DNA of 64,000 bases from Jannaschia sp. GRR-S6-38 (GCF_029853695.1 NZ_CP122537.1:1116001-1180000), one strand, 5' to 3'. Positions 17,429 through 26,282 are shown, numbered from the stretch's first letter. The notes: generated by a model not told the origin, from the letters alone. Numbers and translations: made by a program.

Positions 17429-17857
17429 ATGACCGAGATGCCCGACACGATACGCGCGCGCGGCGAGGCCTGGCTGGCCCGTGCCGACCTGCGCCCGACG
17501 CGCCAGCGCGTCCTGCTGGCGTCGCTGCTGGTCGGAGACGGGCGCAACCGTCACGTCACCGCCGAGACGCTGCACGACGCGGTGCGCCGCGCGGGCGAGA
17601 AGGTGTCGCTGGCCACGGTCTACAACACGCTGCGCGCCTTCACCGAAGCCGGCCTTGTGCAGGAGATCACGGTCGACGGCACCGGCAGTTATTTCGACAC
17701 CCGCCTCGACGACCACCCGCATTTCTACTGGGAGGACGAGGGCCGGCTCTCCGATGCCGGTCACGAGGCGCTGCATATCGTCGACCTGCCCGCCGCCCCC
17801 GAGGGGATGGAGGTCGCGAAGGTCGACGTGGTGATCCGGCTGCGCCCGAAGCGCTGA
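17429..17857 (+). CDS. irr: Iron response regulator Irr, Fur family
   Basis: A 142-residue Fur-superfamily repressor that in alphaproteobacteria senses haem/iron status and controls iron uptake and haem synthesis. The winged-helix part includes [14 protein letters not shown] and [23 protein letters not shown]. The sensor strand reads [16 protein letters not shown]. Rhizobial Irr has a run of adjacent histidines here; this protein keeps only H-P-H, and there is no N-terminal haem regulatory motif, so sensing may differ. An in-frame TTG lies at 17420 but overlaps the -10 box; ATG 17429 is preferred. The position divergent from fabA supports Irr rather than Fur or Zur. Confidence 0.88.
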   Translation: MTEMPDTIRARGEAWLARADLRPTRQRVLLASLLVGDGRNRHVTAETLHDAVRRAGEKVSLATVYNTLRAFTEAGLVQEITVDGTGSYFDTRLDDHPHFYWEDEGRLSDAGHEALHIVDLPAAPEGMEVAKVDVVIRLRPKR

Positions 17858-17960
17858 CCGGCGCGCTCGCGCTCACTCCGAGCACCTGCGACCCGGCCGC
17901 GGTTTGGGATGGCCAGTCCCCCAGCGCTGTGGAACCCTGCCCGCAAAGGGAGGACACCAC

Positions 17961-18848
17961 ATGGAACGCATCGGTTTCGTCGGCACCGGCCTGATGGGTC
18001 ACGGCATGGCCGCCAATATCCTGGCCGCGGGCTATCCGCTCACCGTCATCGCCCATCGCAACCGCGCCCCGGTCGAGGATCTGGTCGCGAAGGGCGCGAC
18101 CGAGGCCGCCGACCTGGCCGAGCTCGCCGCCGCCTCCGACATCGTCCATATCTGCGCCCCGGGCTCGCCGCAGGTCGAGGCGATCGTCGACGCCCTGATC
18201 GACCATCTGCCCGCGGGCGCGGTGGTCATCGACTGCTCGACCTCGAACCCGGTCTCGACCGAGGCGCTGGCCGCGCGGCTCGAGGCGCGGGGCATGGCCA
18301 TGGCCGACGCGCCGCTGGGCGGCACGCCCGTGCAGGCCGCGGCGGGGGAACTGGCCGCGATGGTCGGCGCCTCGGACGCGCTCTTCGCGCGGATCGAGCC
18401 GGTGATCGCGACCTGGGCAGGGCCGATCGCGCGGGTCGGGCCCACCGGCGCGGGGCACAAGATGAAGCTGCTCAACAACTTCCTCGCCATGGGCTACGGC
18501 GCGATCTACGCCGAGGCGCTGGCGCTGGCCGAGCGGACGGGGCTCGGCACCGAGACCTTCGACCGCGTGATCTCGGGCAGCCGCCTCGATTGCGGGTTCT
18601 ACCAGACCTTCCGGGGCTACGCGGTGGACGGCAATCGCGAGGCGCATAAGTTCACGCTGACGAACGCGCTCAAGGACATGACCTATCTGGCGGCGATGGC
18701 CGGCGGCGTGCAGGTGGCGAACCCGGTGGGGGCGGCGGTGCGCAACAGCTATGCGCTGGCGGTGAACACGGGCGGCGGCGGGGCCGAGGATTATGTCCCG
18801 CATCTGGTCGATTTCGTGGCCCGCGCGAACGGGGTAGCGCGGGGCTAG
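17961..18848 (+). CDS. NAD(P)-dependent beta-hydroxyacid dehydrogenase
   Basis: A 295-residue member of the 3-hydroxyisobutyrate dehydrogenase / tartronate semialdehyde reductase family. The N-terminus GFVGTGLMGHGMAANIL is the dinucleotide fold. DAPLGGTPVQAAAGELAAMVG is the substrate motif. GAGHKMKLLNNFLAMGYGAIYAEA carries the catalytic Lys and Asn. Replacement of the Ser-rich substrate loop by ApLGGTP suggests a substrate other than 3-hydroxyisobutyrate. The ATG at 17961 follows GGGAGGA. It is convergent with the moeA fusion; no pathway partner is adjacent. Confidence 0.85.
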   Translation: MERIGFVGTGLMGHGMAANILAAGYPLTVIAHRNRAPVEDLVAKGATEAADLAELAAASDIVHICAPGSPQVEAIVDALIDHLPAGAVVIDCSTSNPVSTEALAARLEARGMAMADAPLGGTPVQAAAGELAAMVGASDALFARIEPVIATWAGPIARVGPTGAGHKMKLLNNFLAMGYGAIYAEALALAERTGLGTETFDRVISGSRLDCGFYQTFRGYAVDGNREAHKFTLTNALKDMTYLAAMAGGVQVANPVGAAVRNSYALAVNTGGGGAEDYVPHLVDFVARANGVARG

Positions 18849-18852
18849 GCCC

Positions 18853-20916
18853 TCAGCCGATCCCCAGATCGGCGAAGGCGATGTAGTCGACCGCATCGCC
18901 CTCGGCGATCTCGAGCGCGGCGTCGGGCAGCTCCACGAAGCCCTCCGCCCAGGACAGGCCCGACACGCGGCCCGAGCCTTCGGAGGCGAAGATCTCGGCC
19001 CGACCGTCTCGGATGCGAGCGCGGAGGTATTCGCGCCGCCCTGCCTTCTTGCGCTTGGCGAAGCCCGCCGGGACCCGCCGGCGCGGCGGATCGGACCAAT
19101 CTGCCCCCGCGAGGCGCAGCAGCGCCGGCCGCGCGAAAAGCGCCGCGCAGGTGAAGGCGGCGACCGGGTTGCCCGGCAGCCCGAAGAGCGGCACGCCGTT
19201 CCAGCGCCCCAGCATCAGGGGCCGCCCCGGCTTCACCGCGATGCGCCAGTGCTGCACCGTGCCGCGCGCGCGCATCAGTCGGGACAGGTGATCCTCCGCC
19301 CCCGCGCTGGCGCCGCCCGAGGTCAGGAGCGCGTCGACATCCGCCGCATCCAGCCGCGCGGCCAGCGCCGCGGGGTCGTCGCGGACCCGGCCAAGATCGA
19401 CCGGGGCGAGGCCCCAGCCCGCCAGCATCGCCAGCAGCATCGGCCGGTTCACATCCGCGATCCCCTCGCCGCCCGGCGCGACGATCTCGTCGCCGGTGGA
19501 CAGCACGCCGACGCGCAGCAGCGCGCGCAGCTCGAGCGCGGCCAGCCCGCCGGCGATGGCGAGCGCGAGATCCGAGGGGCGCAGGACCGCGCCCTGCCGC
19601 AGCAGCACGTCCCCCGACGCCAAATCCTCGCCCGCGCGGCGGGTATTGGCCCCGGGTTTCGGAATGGCGCGAAGCGTCACGGCCCCCGCCGCCTCCACCG
19701 CGTCCTCCTGCAGCGCGACGGTGTCCACGCCCGGCGGCAGCGCCGCGCCGGTCAGGATGCGCAGAGCCCGGCCCGGCGGGACCGGGTCCACATGCGGCTG
19801 CCCCGCGGCGGCCCGGCCCGGCGCGACGGGGATCGGGCCGGGCCCGAGCGTGGCATGGGAGAAGCCCCAGCCATCCACGGCGGCGTTGGCGGCGGGCGGG
19901 TTGGCGCGGCGGGCCACGGCGTCGGCCGCGAGGATGCGGCCGGCGGCCCGTTCGACCGGCACCACCTCCACACCCGTAACCGGCGCGGTGCCCTCGCGTA
20001 GCGTCGCCAGCGCCGCGTCCACCGGCGTCCAGTCGATCCCCGGCGGCAGGGCGAAGCAGTCGTCGGGCGCGCGGCCGACCGGCAGGGGGCCGTCCGGACC
20101 GACGCCCAGGATCCAGCCTTCCTCGGACGCGATGCGCGCGGCGTCGGGCAACGCGGCGGGGGCGGTCCACCACTCCCCGGGCGCGGCGCGGAGCGCGGCG
20201 CTCGCGGCCATCACCTGGCGCGCGTCCTTGATCGCGTGGTCCTGTGCATTGTCGTCGAAGAGGCTCGGATAGATCTCGGCCAGCACGATCCGGGCCTCGG
20301 GCCGGGCGAAGCCGGTTTCCTGCGGCCAGACGGCGAGGTCGGGATGCGCGCGGCGCAAGCGCGACAGGGCGGCCATCCCCAGCAGCGTCTGCGAGCCGAC
20401 CGCGCCGGCATAGGCCAGCTGCCAAACTGGCTTGGCGTTCCGTGCGCGCGCCTCGACCTGGCGGCGCTCGGCCATGCCGTGGGCCGCCCGCGCGCGGTCG
20501 GTCGCCGGCAGGTCCGGCAGATCCAGCGCCGCCGGCCGGCCCCAGAATGGCCCGGTCCCCGGGAAACGCCGGTTGATCACCTGCGCCAGCTCGAAGCGGT
20601 TGTTCGCGTTGTCCGCCGCGTCGGTCACATGCACGGCCAGCCAGTCCCAGACCGCCAGCGCCCGCGCCTCGCCGGTCAGGGCCGCCGCGAAGCCGGGCGG
20701 GAAGCCCATGGCGAAATCGAAGCCCAGCAGCGTGCGCTGCCCCTCCGCCAACAGCGCGCCGATCCAGTCCAGCGCCGCGGCGCGGGTCGGGAAGTACCGC
20801 AGCTCCCGCGACCCGGCGCGATCGGCGCAGACCCAGATCGCGTCCTTGCGGGGCCGGCGACCCGTGGGCGTGGCGGCGGCGGACCAATCGGCGGCGATGA
20901 CCAACTCGAAACTCAT
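18853..20916 (-). CDS. DUF (molybdopterin guanine dinucleotide synthesis-like)-MoeA fusion
   Basis: A 687-residue two-domain protein. Residues 1 to about 285 form a ribonuclease-H-like or DUF429-like domain (IAADWSAAATP, LLGFDFAMGFPPGF, ANNRFELAQVINRRFPGTG, GAVGSQTLLGM, then EEGWILGVG) that in relatives is a separate gene annotated as molybdopterin guanine dinucleotide synthesis. From about residue 300 the protein is MoeA, which inserts molybdenum into molybdopterin: ANPPAANAAVDGWGF, RILTGAALPPGVDTV, GVLSTGDEIV, LTSGGASAG and LFGLPGNPVAAFTC. The fusion is unusual. It overlaps mobB by 4 bp and ends the fdhD-mobA-mobB-moeA operon. Confidence 0.85.
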   Translation of the reverse strand: MSFELVIAADWSAAATPTGRRPRKDAIWVCADRAGSRELRYFPTRAAALDWIGALLAEGQRTLLGFDFAMGFPPGFAAALTGEARALAVWDWLAVHVTDAADNANNRFELAQVINRRFPGTGPFWGRPAALDLPDLPATDRARAAHGMAERRQVEARARNAKPVWQLAYAGAVGSQTLLGMAALSRLRRAHPDLAVWPQETGFARPEARIVLAEIYPSLFDDNAQDHAIKDARQVMAASAALRAAPGEWWTAPAALPDAARIASEEGWILGVGPDGPLPVGRAPDDCFALPPGIDWTPVDAALATLREGTAPVTGVEVVPVERAAGRILAADAVARRANPPAANAAVDGWGFSHATLGPGPIPVAPGRAAAGQPHVDPVPPGRALRILTGAALPPGVDTVALQEDAVEAAGAVTLRAIPKPGANTRRAGEDLASGDVLLRQGAVLRPSDLALAIAGGLAALELRALLRVGVLSTGDEIVAPGGEGIADVNRPMLLAMLAGWGLAPVDLGRVRDDPAALAARLDAADVDALLTSGGASAGAEDHLSRLMRARGTVQHWRIAVKPGRPLMLGRWNGVPLFGLPGNPVAAFTCAALFARPALLRLAGADWSDPPRRRVPAGFAKRKKAGRREYLRARIRDGRAEIFASEGSGRVSGLSWAEGFVELPDAALEIAEGDAVDYIAFADLGIG

Positions 20917-21413
20917 CGCAACACGAAATCCGCGATCGCCGCGACATCGTTCAGGTCGAAGACCGGGCAGGTGACGTCGCAGGGCCCCGAGGCCGCCATC
21001 GCGCGGATCGAGGTCGCGCCGGCCGCGACGGCGGCGATGCCCGCGTCGGTCTGAGCCAGGGGCTGCGCCCCGGTCTCGGGACGCCAGGCCTCGATGCGGA
21101 AATGCGTGCCGCGCTTCCAGCCCTCGGCCAGGGCCACGTCGCAGGGCGCGAGCCGGGCCAGCGCGTCCTCGAGGCTCAGCCCCGCGCGCTCCTCCATCAA
21201 CGTCAGCCGCGCATCCGAGACCAGCGCGACCTGATGCGCGCCCGCCGCGCGGTGACGGAAGCTGTCGGTGCCGGGGCTGTCCAGGTCCAGCGCGTGATGG
21301 CTGCGCTTGAGCGTCGAGACGGTCAGCCCGCGCGACGTCATCTCGGCCACCAGCCGCTCGGTCAGGGTGGTCTTGCCGCCGTTCTTGTGCCCGACGATCC
21401 CGATCAGCCGCAT
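20913..21413 (-). CDS. mobB: Molybdopterin-guanine dinucleotide biosynthesis protein B
   Basis: A 166-residue P-loop GTP-binding protein that assists MobA in forming the guanine dinucleotide molybdenum cofactor. Walker A is GIVGHKNGGKTTL at the N-terminus. The TLKRSHHALDLDSPGTDSF segment and LAEGWKRG are typical of MobB. It overlaps mobA by 10 bp and moeA by 4 bp within the cofactor operon. Confidence 0.93.
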   Translation of the reverse strand: MRLIGIVGHKNGGKTTLTERLVAEMTSRGLTVSTLKRSHHALDLDSPGTDSFRHRAAGAHQVALVSDARLTLMEERAGLSLEDALARLAPCDVALAEGWKRGTHFRIEAWRPETGAQPLAQTDAGIAAVAAGATSIRAMAASGPCDVTCPVFDLNDVAAIADFVLR

Positions 21414-22009
21414 GCCAGCGCCTCCGCCCGCGCCAGGTCCTCGGGCGTGTTCACGTTGAAGAAGGGGTCGATCGGGTCGGTCTCGAAAACCGCGAGCCCC
21501 GCGCCGTGCCGGTCGGTCCAGTGCAGCACCTTGCGCGTGCCGTCCTCCAGCGCGGCGCACAAATCGTCGCGCAGCGCCGTGGGCCAGAGGCCGAAGACCG
21601 GCTGCGGCCAGGTTCGGTCGCCGTCGCGCGTGGCGGCGAGCGCGAGCCCCGCGGGCGAGGCGGCCGCCAAGAGCCGCGGCACAAGGTCAGGCGGCAGGAA
21701 GGGCGTGTCGGCGGCGGCGGTCACGATATGCGGACAGCCCCCGGCCGCCGCCCAGTCGAGCCCGGCGAGCACGCCGGCCAGCGGGCCGGGCCGGTCCTCG
21801 GTCGCGTCCGGCAGGACCGGAAGGCCCAGATCCGCCCAGCGCGCCGGGTCGCCATTGGCGTTGAGCGCGAGGCGGTCGACCTGCGGCGCGAGCCGCGCGA
21901 TCACCCGCTCGATCAACGCGGTGCCGCCGACCGCCAGCCGCCCCTTGTCGCCGCCGCCCATCCGGGTTGCCCGCCCGCCGGCGAGGATGACGCCATCGGG
22001 CTGGATCAC
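21404..22009 (-). CDS. mobA: Molybdenum cofactor guanylyltransferase
   Basis: A 201-residue nucleotidyltransferase that adds GMP to molybdopterin to give the MGD cofactor of the DMSO reductase family. Signature GVILAGGRATRMGGGDKG is at the N-terminus; ALNANGDP, DRPGPLAGVLAGLDW and the metal-binding AAADTPFLP follow, with FFNVNTPEDLA near the end. The GTG start at 22009 overlaps the fdhD stop (GTGA). Its neighbour fdhD points to formate dehydrogenase as one client. Confidence 0.93.
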   Translation of the reverse strand: MIQPDGVILAGGRATRMGGGDKGRLAVGGTALIERVIARLAPQVDRLALNANGDPARWADLGLPVLPDATEDRPGPLAGVLAGLDWAAAGGCPHIVTAAADTPFLPPDLVPRLLAAASPAGLALAATRDGDRTWPQPVFGLWPTALRDDLCAALEDGTRKVLHWTDRHGAGLAVFETDPIDPFFNVNTPEDLARAEALACG

Positions 22010-22845
22010 GGCGCGCCGTCCGGCAGGTCCCAAACCAGCCGCTCGGCCCCGGCCACGCAGAGAAAACGCTCGCCCTTCAGCCGGCCGATCACGGTCAGGC
22101 CGACCCGCTCGGCGATCTCGACGCCCCAGGCGGTGAAGCCCGAGCGCGAGACCAGCGCCGGGATGCCCATCAGCGCGCATTTGATGACCATCTCCGAGGT
22201 CAGCCGCCCCGTGGTGTAGAGCGTCTTGTCCGCCGCCGCGGTCCCGGTGACGCGCATCCAGCCCGCCAGCTTATCGACCGCGTTGTGGCGGCCGACATCC
22301 TCGAAATAGGCCAGCGGCTCGGCGCCGCGGCACAGGCAGGTGCCGTGGATCGCGCCGGCCTCGAGATAGAGCGACGGCGTGCGGTTGATCGCCTGGCTGA
22401 GCGCGCGCAGTTCCGAGACGCGCAAGGCCAGCGGCGGCAGCGTCAGGTCGCCCAACCCCTCCATCATGTCGCCGAAGACCGTGCCCACCGCGCAGCCGGA
22501 GGTCCGCGTCGCGCGGGCGAGCTTCGCCTCGTGATCGGTCTCGACGGCGGTGCGCACGACGACGGTCTCGGTCTCGGCGTCGAAATCGACGCCCGTCACC
22601 TCCTCCGACGGCTTCAGCATCCCCTGGTTCGACAAAAACCCCAGGGCCAACCATTCGGGATGGTCGCCGATGGTCATGGCGGTCACGATCTCGCGGGAAT
22701 TGAGCCAGATGGTCAGCGGCCGCTCCTCGACCACGCGCAGCGCCACCTCGGCGCCCGACGCGTCGCGCGCGGTGACCGCGCGGGTCAGACGCGGGTCGTC
22801 GGGCGCGGGCGCGATGCGCAGCGTGGGGGGCGTGCGGAGGGACAC
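22006..22845 (-). CDS. fdhD: Formate dehydrogenase accessory sulfurtransferase
   Basis: A 279-residue protein that passes sulfur from a cysteine desulfurase to the molybdenum cofactor of formate dehydrogenase. Visible signs are RPLTIWLNSREIVTAMTIGDHPEWLALGFL, the CAVGTVFGDM segment, GAIHGTCLCRG with the C-x-C sulfur-carrying pair, and FEDVGRHNAVDKLAGW. No ATG fits, so the start is taken at GTG 22845 with GGAAGG 8 nt upstream. It heads the cofactor operon; the formate dehydrogenase itself is not in the window. Confidence 0.92.
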   Translation of the reverse strand: MSLRTPPTLRIAPAPDDPRLTRAVTARDASGAEVALRVVEERPLTIWLNSREIVTAMTIGDHPEWLALGFLSNQGMLKPSEEVTGVDFDAETETVVVRTAVETDHEAKLARATRTSGCAVGTVFGDMMEGLGDLTLPPLALRVSELRALSQAINRTPSLYLEAGAIHGTCLCRGAEPLAYFEDVGRHNAVDKLAGWMRVTGTAAADKTLYTTGRLTSEMVIKCALMGIPALVSRSGFTAWGVEIAERVGLTVIGRLKGERFLCVAGAERLVWDLPDGAP

Positions 22846-22909
22846 TTGCGGAACCTTCCATTGCAGGGCAATCCGCAGCCTGTCGCGCCGCCGGGAGGGA
22901 TGCAAGGAG

Positions 22910-23596
22910 ATGTCAGGCCGTTCGCCCTTCGGGCTCGGGGTCGCGCGCGGCCTGCCCTTCATCGTCATCATGCTGCCATTCGGCATGCTGTTCGGCGTGC
23001 TGGCGACCGAGATCGGGCTGCCCGTCGCGCAGGCCATGGGCTTCTCGGTCCTCGTCATCGCAGGCGCGTCGCAATTCACCGCGGTCCAGCTGATCGCCGA
23101 GGGGGTGCCGGCCGCGGTCGTCGTGCTGGCCGCGTTGGCGGTGAACCTGCGGATGGTGATGTATTCGGCGGCCATGGTGCCGCATCTGGGATCGGCCGCG
23201 CTCTGGCAGCGGGCGGCGGTGAGCTATCTCTTGGTCGACCAGACCTATGCGCTGGCGGTCAGCGCCTACGAGGACAGCCCGGCCTGGACGCTGCGCGACA
23301 AGCTGATGTTTTTCGCGGGCACGGCGCTGCCGGTCTTTCCCGCCTGGGTGGGCGCCAGCTGGATCGGCGCGGCGCTGGGAGGCCGCATCCCCGAAAGCTG
23401 GTCGCTGGATTTCGCGCTGCCGCTGGCCTTCCTCGCGCTCGTCGGACCGATGCTGAAGACGCCCGCGCATGTGACGGCGGCGCTGGTCTCGGTCGCGGCC
23501 GCGCTGGCCTTCGCCTGGGTGCCGTGGAACCTGGGGCTGATGATCGCGGCCGCGCTGGCCATGATGGCCGGGGCCGAGGTGGAGCGCCGGTCATGA
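22910..23596 (+). CDS. AzlC family branched-chain amino acid exporter large subunit
   Basis: A 228-residue membrane protein with about six helices. FGLGVARGLPFIVIMLPFGMLFG, GFSVLVIAGASQFTAVQL and LLVDQTYALA are AzlC motifs. With the small partner it exports branched-chain amino acids or analogues such as azaleucine. The only in-frame ATG, at 22910, abuts an AAGGAG Shine-Dalgarno with no spacer, an odd arrangement. The gene is divergent from fdhD and overlaps the small subunit (ATGA). Confidence 0.85.
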   Translation: MSGRSPFGLGVARGLPFIVIMLPFGMLFGVLATEIGLPVAQAMGFSVLVIAGASQFTAVQLIAEGVPAAVVVLAALAVNLRMVMYSAAMVPHLGSAALWQRAAVSYLLVDQTYALAVSAYEDSPAWTLRDKLMFFAGTALPVFPAWVGASWIGAALGGRIPESWSLDFALPLAFLALVGPMLKTPAHVTAALVSVAAALAFAWVPWNLGLMIAAALAMMAGAEVERRS

Positions 23597-23913
23597 GCGA
23601 GGCGACCGTCTGGCTGATCATCGCCGGGCTGGGCGCCGGCACCTATCTGACGCGTTTCGTCTTCCTGGGCCTCGTTGGCGACCGGCCCCTGCCCGACTGG
23701 CTGCTGCGGCATCTGCGCTATGCGGGTGTGGCGGTGCTGCCGGGCCTGGTCGCGCCGCTGGTCGTCTGGCCCGACGCCACGGGCGGGCAGCCCGACGCGG
23801 CCCATCTGATCGCGGCGGCGGTGACGCTGGCCGTGGGCGTCTGGCGCAAGGATGTGATCCAGGCCGTGATCGTCGGAGGCCTCGTCTTCGCGGGGCTGGG
23901 CTGGGCGCTCTAG
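23593..23913 (+). CDS. AzlD family small subunit of amino acid exporter
   Basis: A 106-residue protein with about four membrane helices. TYLTRFVFLGLVGDRPLPDWLLRHLRYAGVAVLPGLV is the conserved AzlD block. It pairs with AzlC to form the exporter and is coupled to it by a 4-bp overlap. It is convergent with the broken Lrp regulator, 9 bp away. Confidence 0.88.
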   Translation: MSEATVWLIIAGLGAGTYLTRFVFLGLVGDRPLPDWLLRHLRYAGVAVLPGLVAPLVVWPDATGGQPDAAHLIAAAVTLAVGVWRKDVIQAVIVGGLVFAGLGWAL

Positions 23914-23922
23914 CCCCGGGGG

Positions 23923-24394
23923 TCAGCCGATATCGACCGGCAGCGCCGTCGTCGCGCTGACGGTCTTGAGCGCGAAGCTGCTCTGGAGTTTCGCGACGCC
24001 CGGCAGGCTGGCCAGATGGGCGCGATGGATCTCGGGCGAAATCCTCGCTGTCACGGGCCACGACCTTCAGCAGGTAATCATAGGCGCCGGTCATCAGGTG
24101 GCATTCCAGCACATCCGGGATCGCGGCGACGGCGGCTTCGAAGGCGTCGAGGATCTCGTCGGCCTGGCTCGACAGGCTGATCTCGACGAAGGCGGTGGTG
24201 CGCCGCCCGATGGCCCGCGCGTCCAGCAGCGCGACGCGGCCGCGGATCACGCCCGCCCGCTCGAGCCGCTGCAACCTCCGGTGACAGGCCGAGGGCGACA
24301 GGTTCAGCCGCTCCGAGAGCTGCGCCGCCGTCAGCTCCGAATCCCGCTGGACGAGGTCGAGGAGGCGGGCATCCGTGGCGTCGATCTGGGTCAT
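23923..24394 (-). pseudogene. Lrp/AsnC-type regulator, single-base frameshift
   Basis: The first 120 residues are a normal Lrp-type regulator: an HTH (LTAAQLSERLNLSPSACHRRLQRLERAGVI) and the start of the RAM ligand domain (VLECHLMTGAYDYLLKVVARD). At about 24031-24036 one extra base, most simply a third G in a GGG run on the plus strand, shifts the frame. Deleting it restores ...DSEDFAEIHRAHLASLPGV... to a stop at 23923, giving the usual 156 residues. As read, the frame continues with alien sequence antisense to azlD. It is divergent from ald, its likely target. Either a real loss or a sequencing error. Confidence 0.85.
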
Positions 24395-24420
24395 GGCGCT
24401 GTCTCGTCCCGAATTTTGCC

Positions 24421-24443
24421 GTTCTAACGCACGAAATGTGCGT
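24421..24443. promoter_or_regulatory. Probable Lrp-type operator and regulator -10 box
   Basis: A 17-bp dyad, ACGCAC-GAAAT-GTGCGT (24427-24443), lies between the Lrp-type gene and ald. Immediately beside it, read on the minus strand, is TAGAAC (24426-24421), a likely -10 of the regulator. An AT-rich centre in a dyad is typical of Lrp-family sites; autoregulation and control of ald are inferred. Confidence 0.5.
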
Positions 24444-24495
24444 GAGGCGACCGATCTGCGCCCATCTTAGCGAAGCAAATGCGCCGCGCCAGCGC

Positions 24496-24501
24496 TATGA
24501 T
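24496..24501 (+). promoter_or_regulatory. Candidate ald -10 box
   Basis: TATGAT lies 28 nt upstream of the ald ATG, with GGGAGG as ribosome binding site between. No convincing -35 precedes it, which suits an activator-dependent promoter. Confidence 0.4.
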
Positions 24502-24529
24502 TGTGGAAACGCGGACACGGGAGGGTCTC

Positions 24530-25648
24530 ATGCGCATCGGTTGCCCCAAGGAAATCAAACCCCAGGAATTTCGCGTCGGGCTGACCCCCGCCGCGGCGGC
24601 GGAGGCCATCGCCCATGGCCACGAGGTCGTGGTCGAGACGGGCGCCGGCGTCGGTTCGGGCTTCGAGGACGCCGAATACGCCGCGACCGGCGCGACGATC
24701 CTGCCCGACGCCGCCACGGTTTTCGCCCAGGCCGACATGATCGTGAAGGTGAAGGAGCCGCAGGCCGTCGAGCGCAAGATGCTGCGCGACGGCCAGGTCC
24801 TGTTCACCTACCTGCATCTCGCGCCCGATCCGGCGCAGACGCATGACCTGATCGCGAGCGGGGCGACCTGCATCGCCTACGAGACGGTAACCGACCGGAT
24901 GGGCGGGCTGCCGCTCTTGGCGCCGATGTCCGAAGTGGCGGGCAAGCTGGCCCCGCAGATGGGCGCCTGGACCCTGCAGAAGGCCAATGGCGGGCGCGGC
25001 GTGCTGATGGGCGGCGTGCCGGGCGTGGGCCCGGCGCAGGTCGCGGTCATCGGCGGCGGCGTCGTGGGCACCCATGCCGCGCGCGTGGCCGCGGGGATGG
25101 GGGCCGACGTGGTCGTGCTGGACCGCTCGCTGCCGCGCCTGCGCCACCTGGACGAGACCTTCGGCGGCGTGTTCCGCACCCGCTATGCCAGCGCGACCAA
25201 CACCGCCGAGCTGGTGGCCCAGGCCGACATGGTGATCGGCGCGGTGCTGGTGCCCGGCGCCGCCGCGCCGAAGCTGGTCAAGCGCGACCAGCTTTCAGGC
25301 ATGAAGACCGGCGCGGCGATCGTCGACGTGGCGATCGACCAGGGCGGCTGCTTCGAGACCTCGAAGGCGACCACTCACGAGGATCCGATCTACGAGGTCG
25401 ATGGCATCATGCATTACTGCGTTGCCAACATGCCGGGCGCGGTGGCCCGCACCTCGACCATCGCGCTGGGCAACGCGACGCTGCCCTTCCTCCTGGCGCT
25501 GGCCGACAAGGGCTGGCGCGCGGCCTGCCTGGCCGATCCGCATCTGCGGGCCGGGCTGAACGTGCATGCGGGGCAGCTGACCTATGCCGCCGTGGGCGAG
25601 GCGCTGGGCCTGCCCTCGGTCCCGGCCGAGGACGTGCTGGCCGCCTGA
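24530..25648 (+). CDS. ald: Alanine dehydrogenase
   Basis: A 372-residue NAD-dependent enzyme interconverting L-alanine and pyruvate plus ammonia. The N-terminus MRIGCPKEIKPQEFRVGLTP is diagnostic. KVKEPQAVE, TYLHLAPD (substrate His), the NAD motif VIGGGVVGTHAARVAAGMGADV and DVAIDQGGCFETS follow, with HYCVANMPGAVARTST near the end. Length is normal. The divergent Lrp-type regulator, which normally activates ald in response to alanine, is frameshifted here. Confidence 0.95.
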   Translation: MRIGCPKEIKPQEFRVGLTPAAAAEAIAHGHEVVVETGAGVGSGFEDAEYAATGATILPDAATVFAQADMIVKVKEPQAVERKMLRDGQVLFTYLHLAPDPAQTHDLIASGATCIAYETVTDRMGGLPLLAPMSEVAGKLAPQMGAWTLQKANGGRGVLMGGVPGVGPAQVAVIGGGVVGTHAARVAAGMGADVVVLDRSLPRLRHLDETFGGVFRTRYASATNTAELVAQADMVIGAVLVPGAAAPKLVKRDQLSGMKTGAAIVDVAIDQGGCFETSKATTHEDPIYEVDGIMHYCVANMPGAVARTSTIALGNATLPFLLALADKGWRAACLADPHLRAGLNVHAGQLTYAAVGEALGLPSVPAEDVLAA

Positions 25649-25691
25649 GCGCGGGGTCGCCCGCCGCCTGCGTCGCGGCGGGCGCCGCGCG

Positions 25692-26129
25692 TCACTCCGC
25701 CGGGGTGGCGCGCTTGAGGCTGTCGCGGATCTCCAGCAGGACGTCCAGCTCCGACGGGCCGGTGGGCACCTCGGGCGCGACGTCGTCGGGGGTCTCGGCA
25801 GCGGCCTTGATGCGGTTGACCATCTTGACCAGCATGAAGACCACGAAGGCGATGATCAGGAAATTGATGACCGCCATGATGAACTGGCCCACGGCGAAGA
25901 CCGGCACGCCGGCCTCGGTCGCGGCCTCGATCGAGGCGAACTCGCCGTCGCCCAGCACGTAGAACCAGCCCGAGAAGTCGATCCCGCCGGTGAAAAGCGC
26001 GATGACCGGGTTGATGATGTCGCCCACAAGCGACGTGACGATGGCGGTGAAAGCGGCGCCGATGATGATGCCGACGGCCATGTCCATGACATTGCCCTTG
26101 GCGATGAAGTCCTTGAACTCGTTTATCAT
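25692..26129 (-). CDS. mscL: Large-conductance mechanosensitive channel
   Basis: A 145-residue inner-membrane channel that opens under hypo-osmotic shock. The amphipathic start [25 protein letters not shown] and first helix are MscL hallmarks. The periplasmic loop is [12 protein letters not shown], the second helix is [16 protein letters not shown], and the charged C-terminal bundle ends with [12 protein letters not shown]. It stands alone between convergent ald and divergent GST. Confidence 0.95.
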   Translation of the reverse strand: MINEFKDFIAKGNVMDMAVGIIIGAAFTAIVTSLVGDIINPVIALFTGGIDFSGWFYVLGDGEFASIEAATEAGVPVFAVGQFIMAVINFLIIAFVVFMLVKMVNRIKAAAETPDDVAPEVPTGPSELDVLLEIRDSLKRATPAE

Positions 26130-26282
26130 TTCGTCCCTCTTGAATGGCTCGACGGAGCAGCGCGGCTGACCCTGCGTCATGCCCCGCAGGCTTGATTGGC
26201 GATCGGCGCACGGAAGTCACCCGTTTTGTTCGGCGCCCCTCGGATTACCTCTGGTCCCGATGTTAATGACAGGAGGCCCCGC

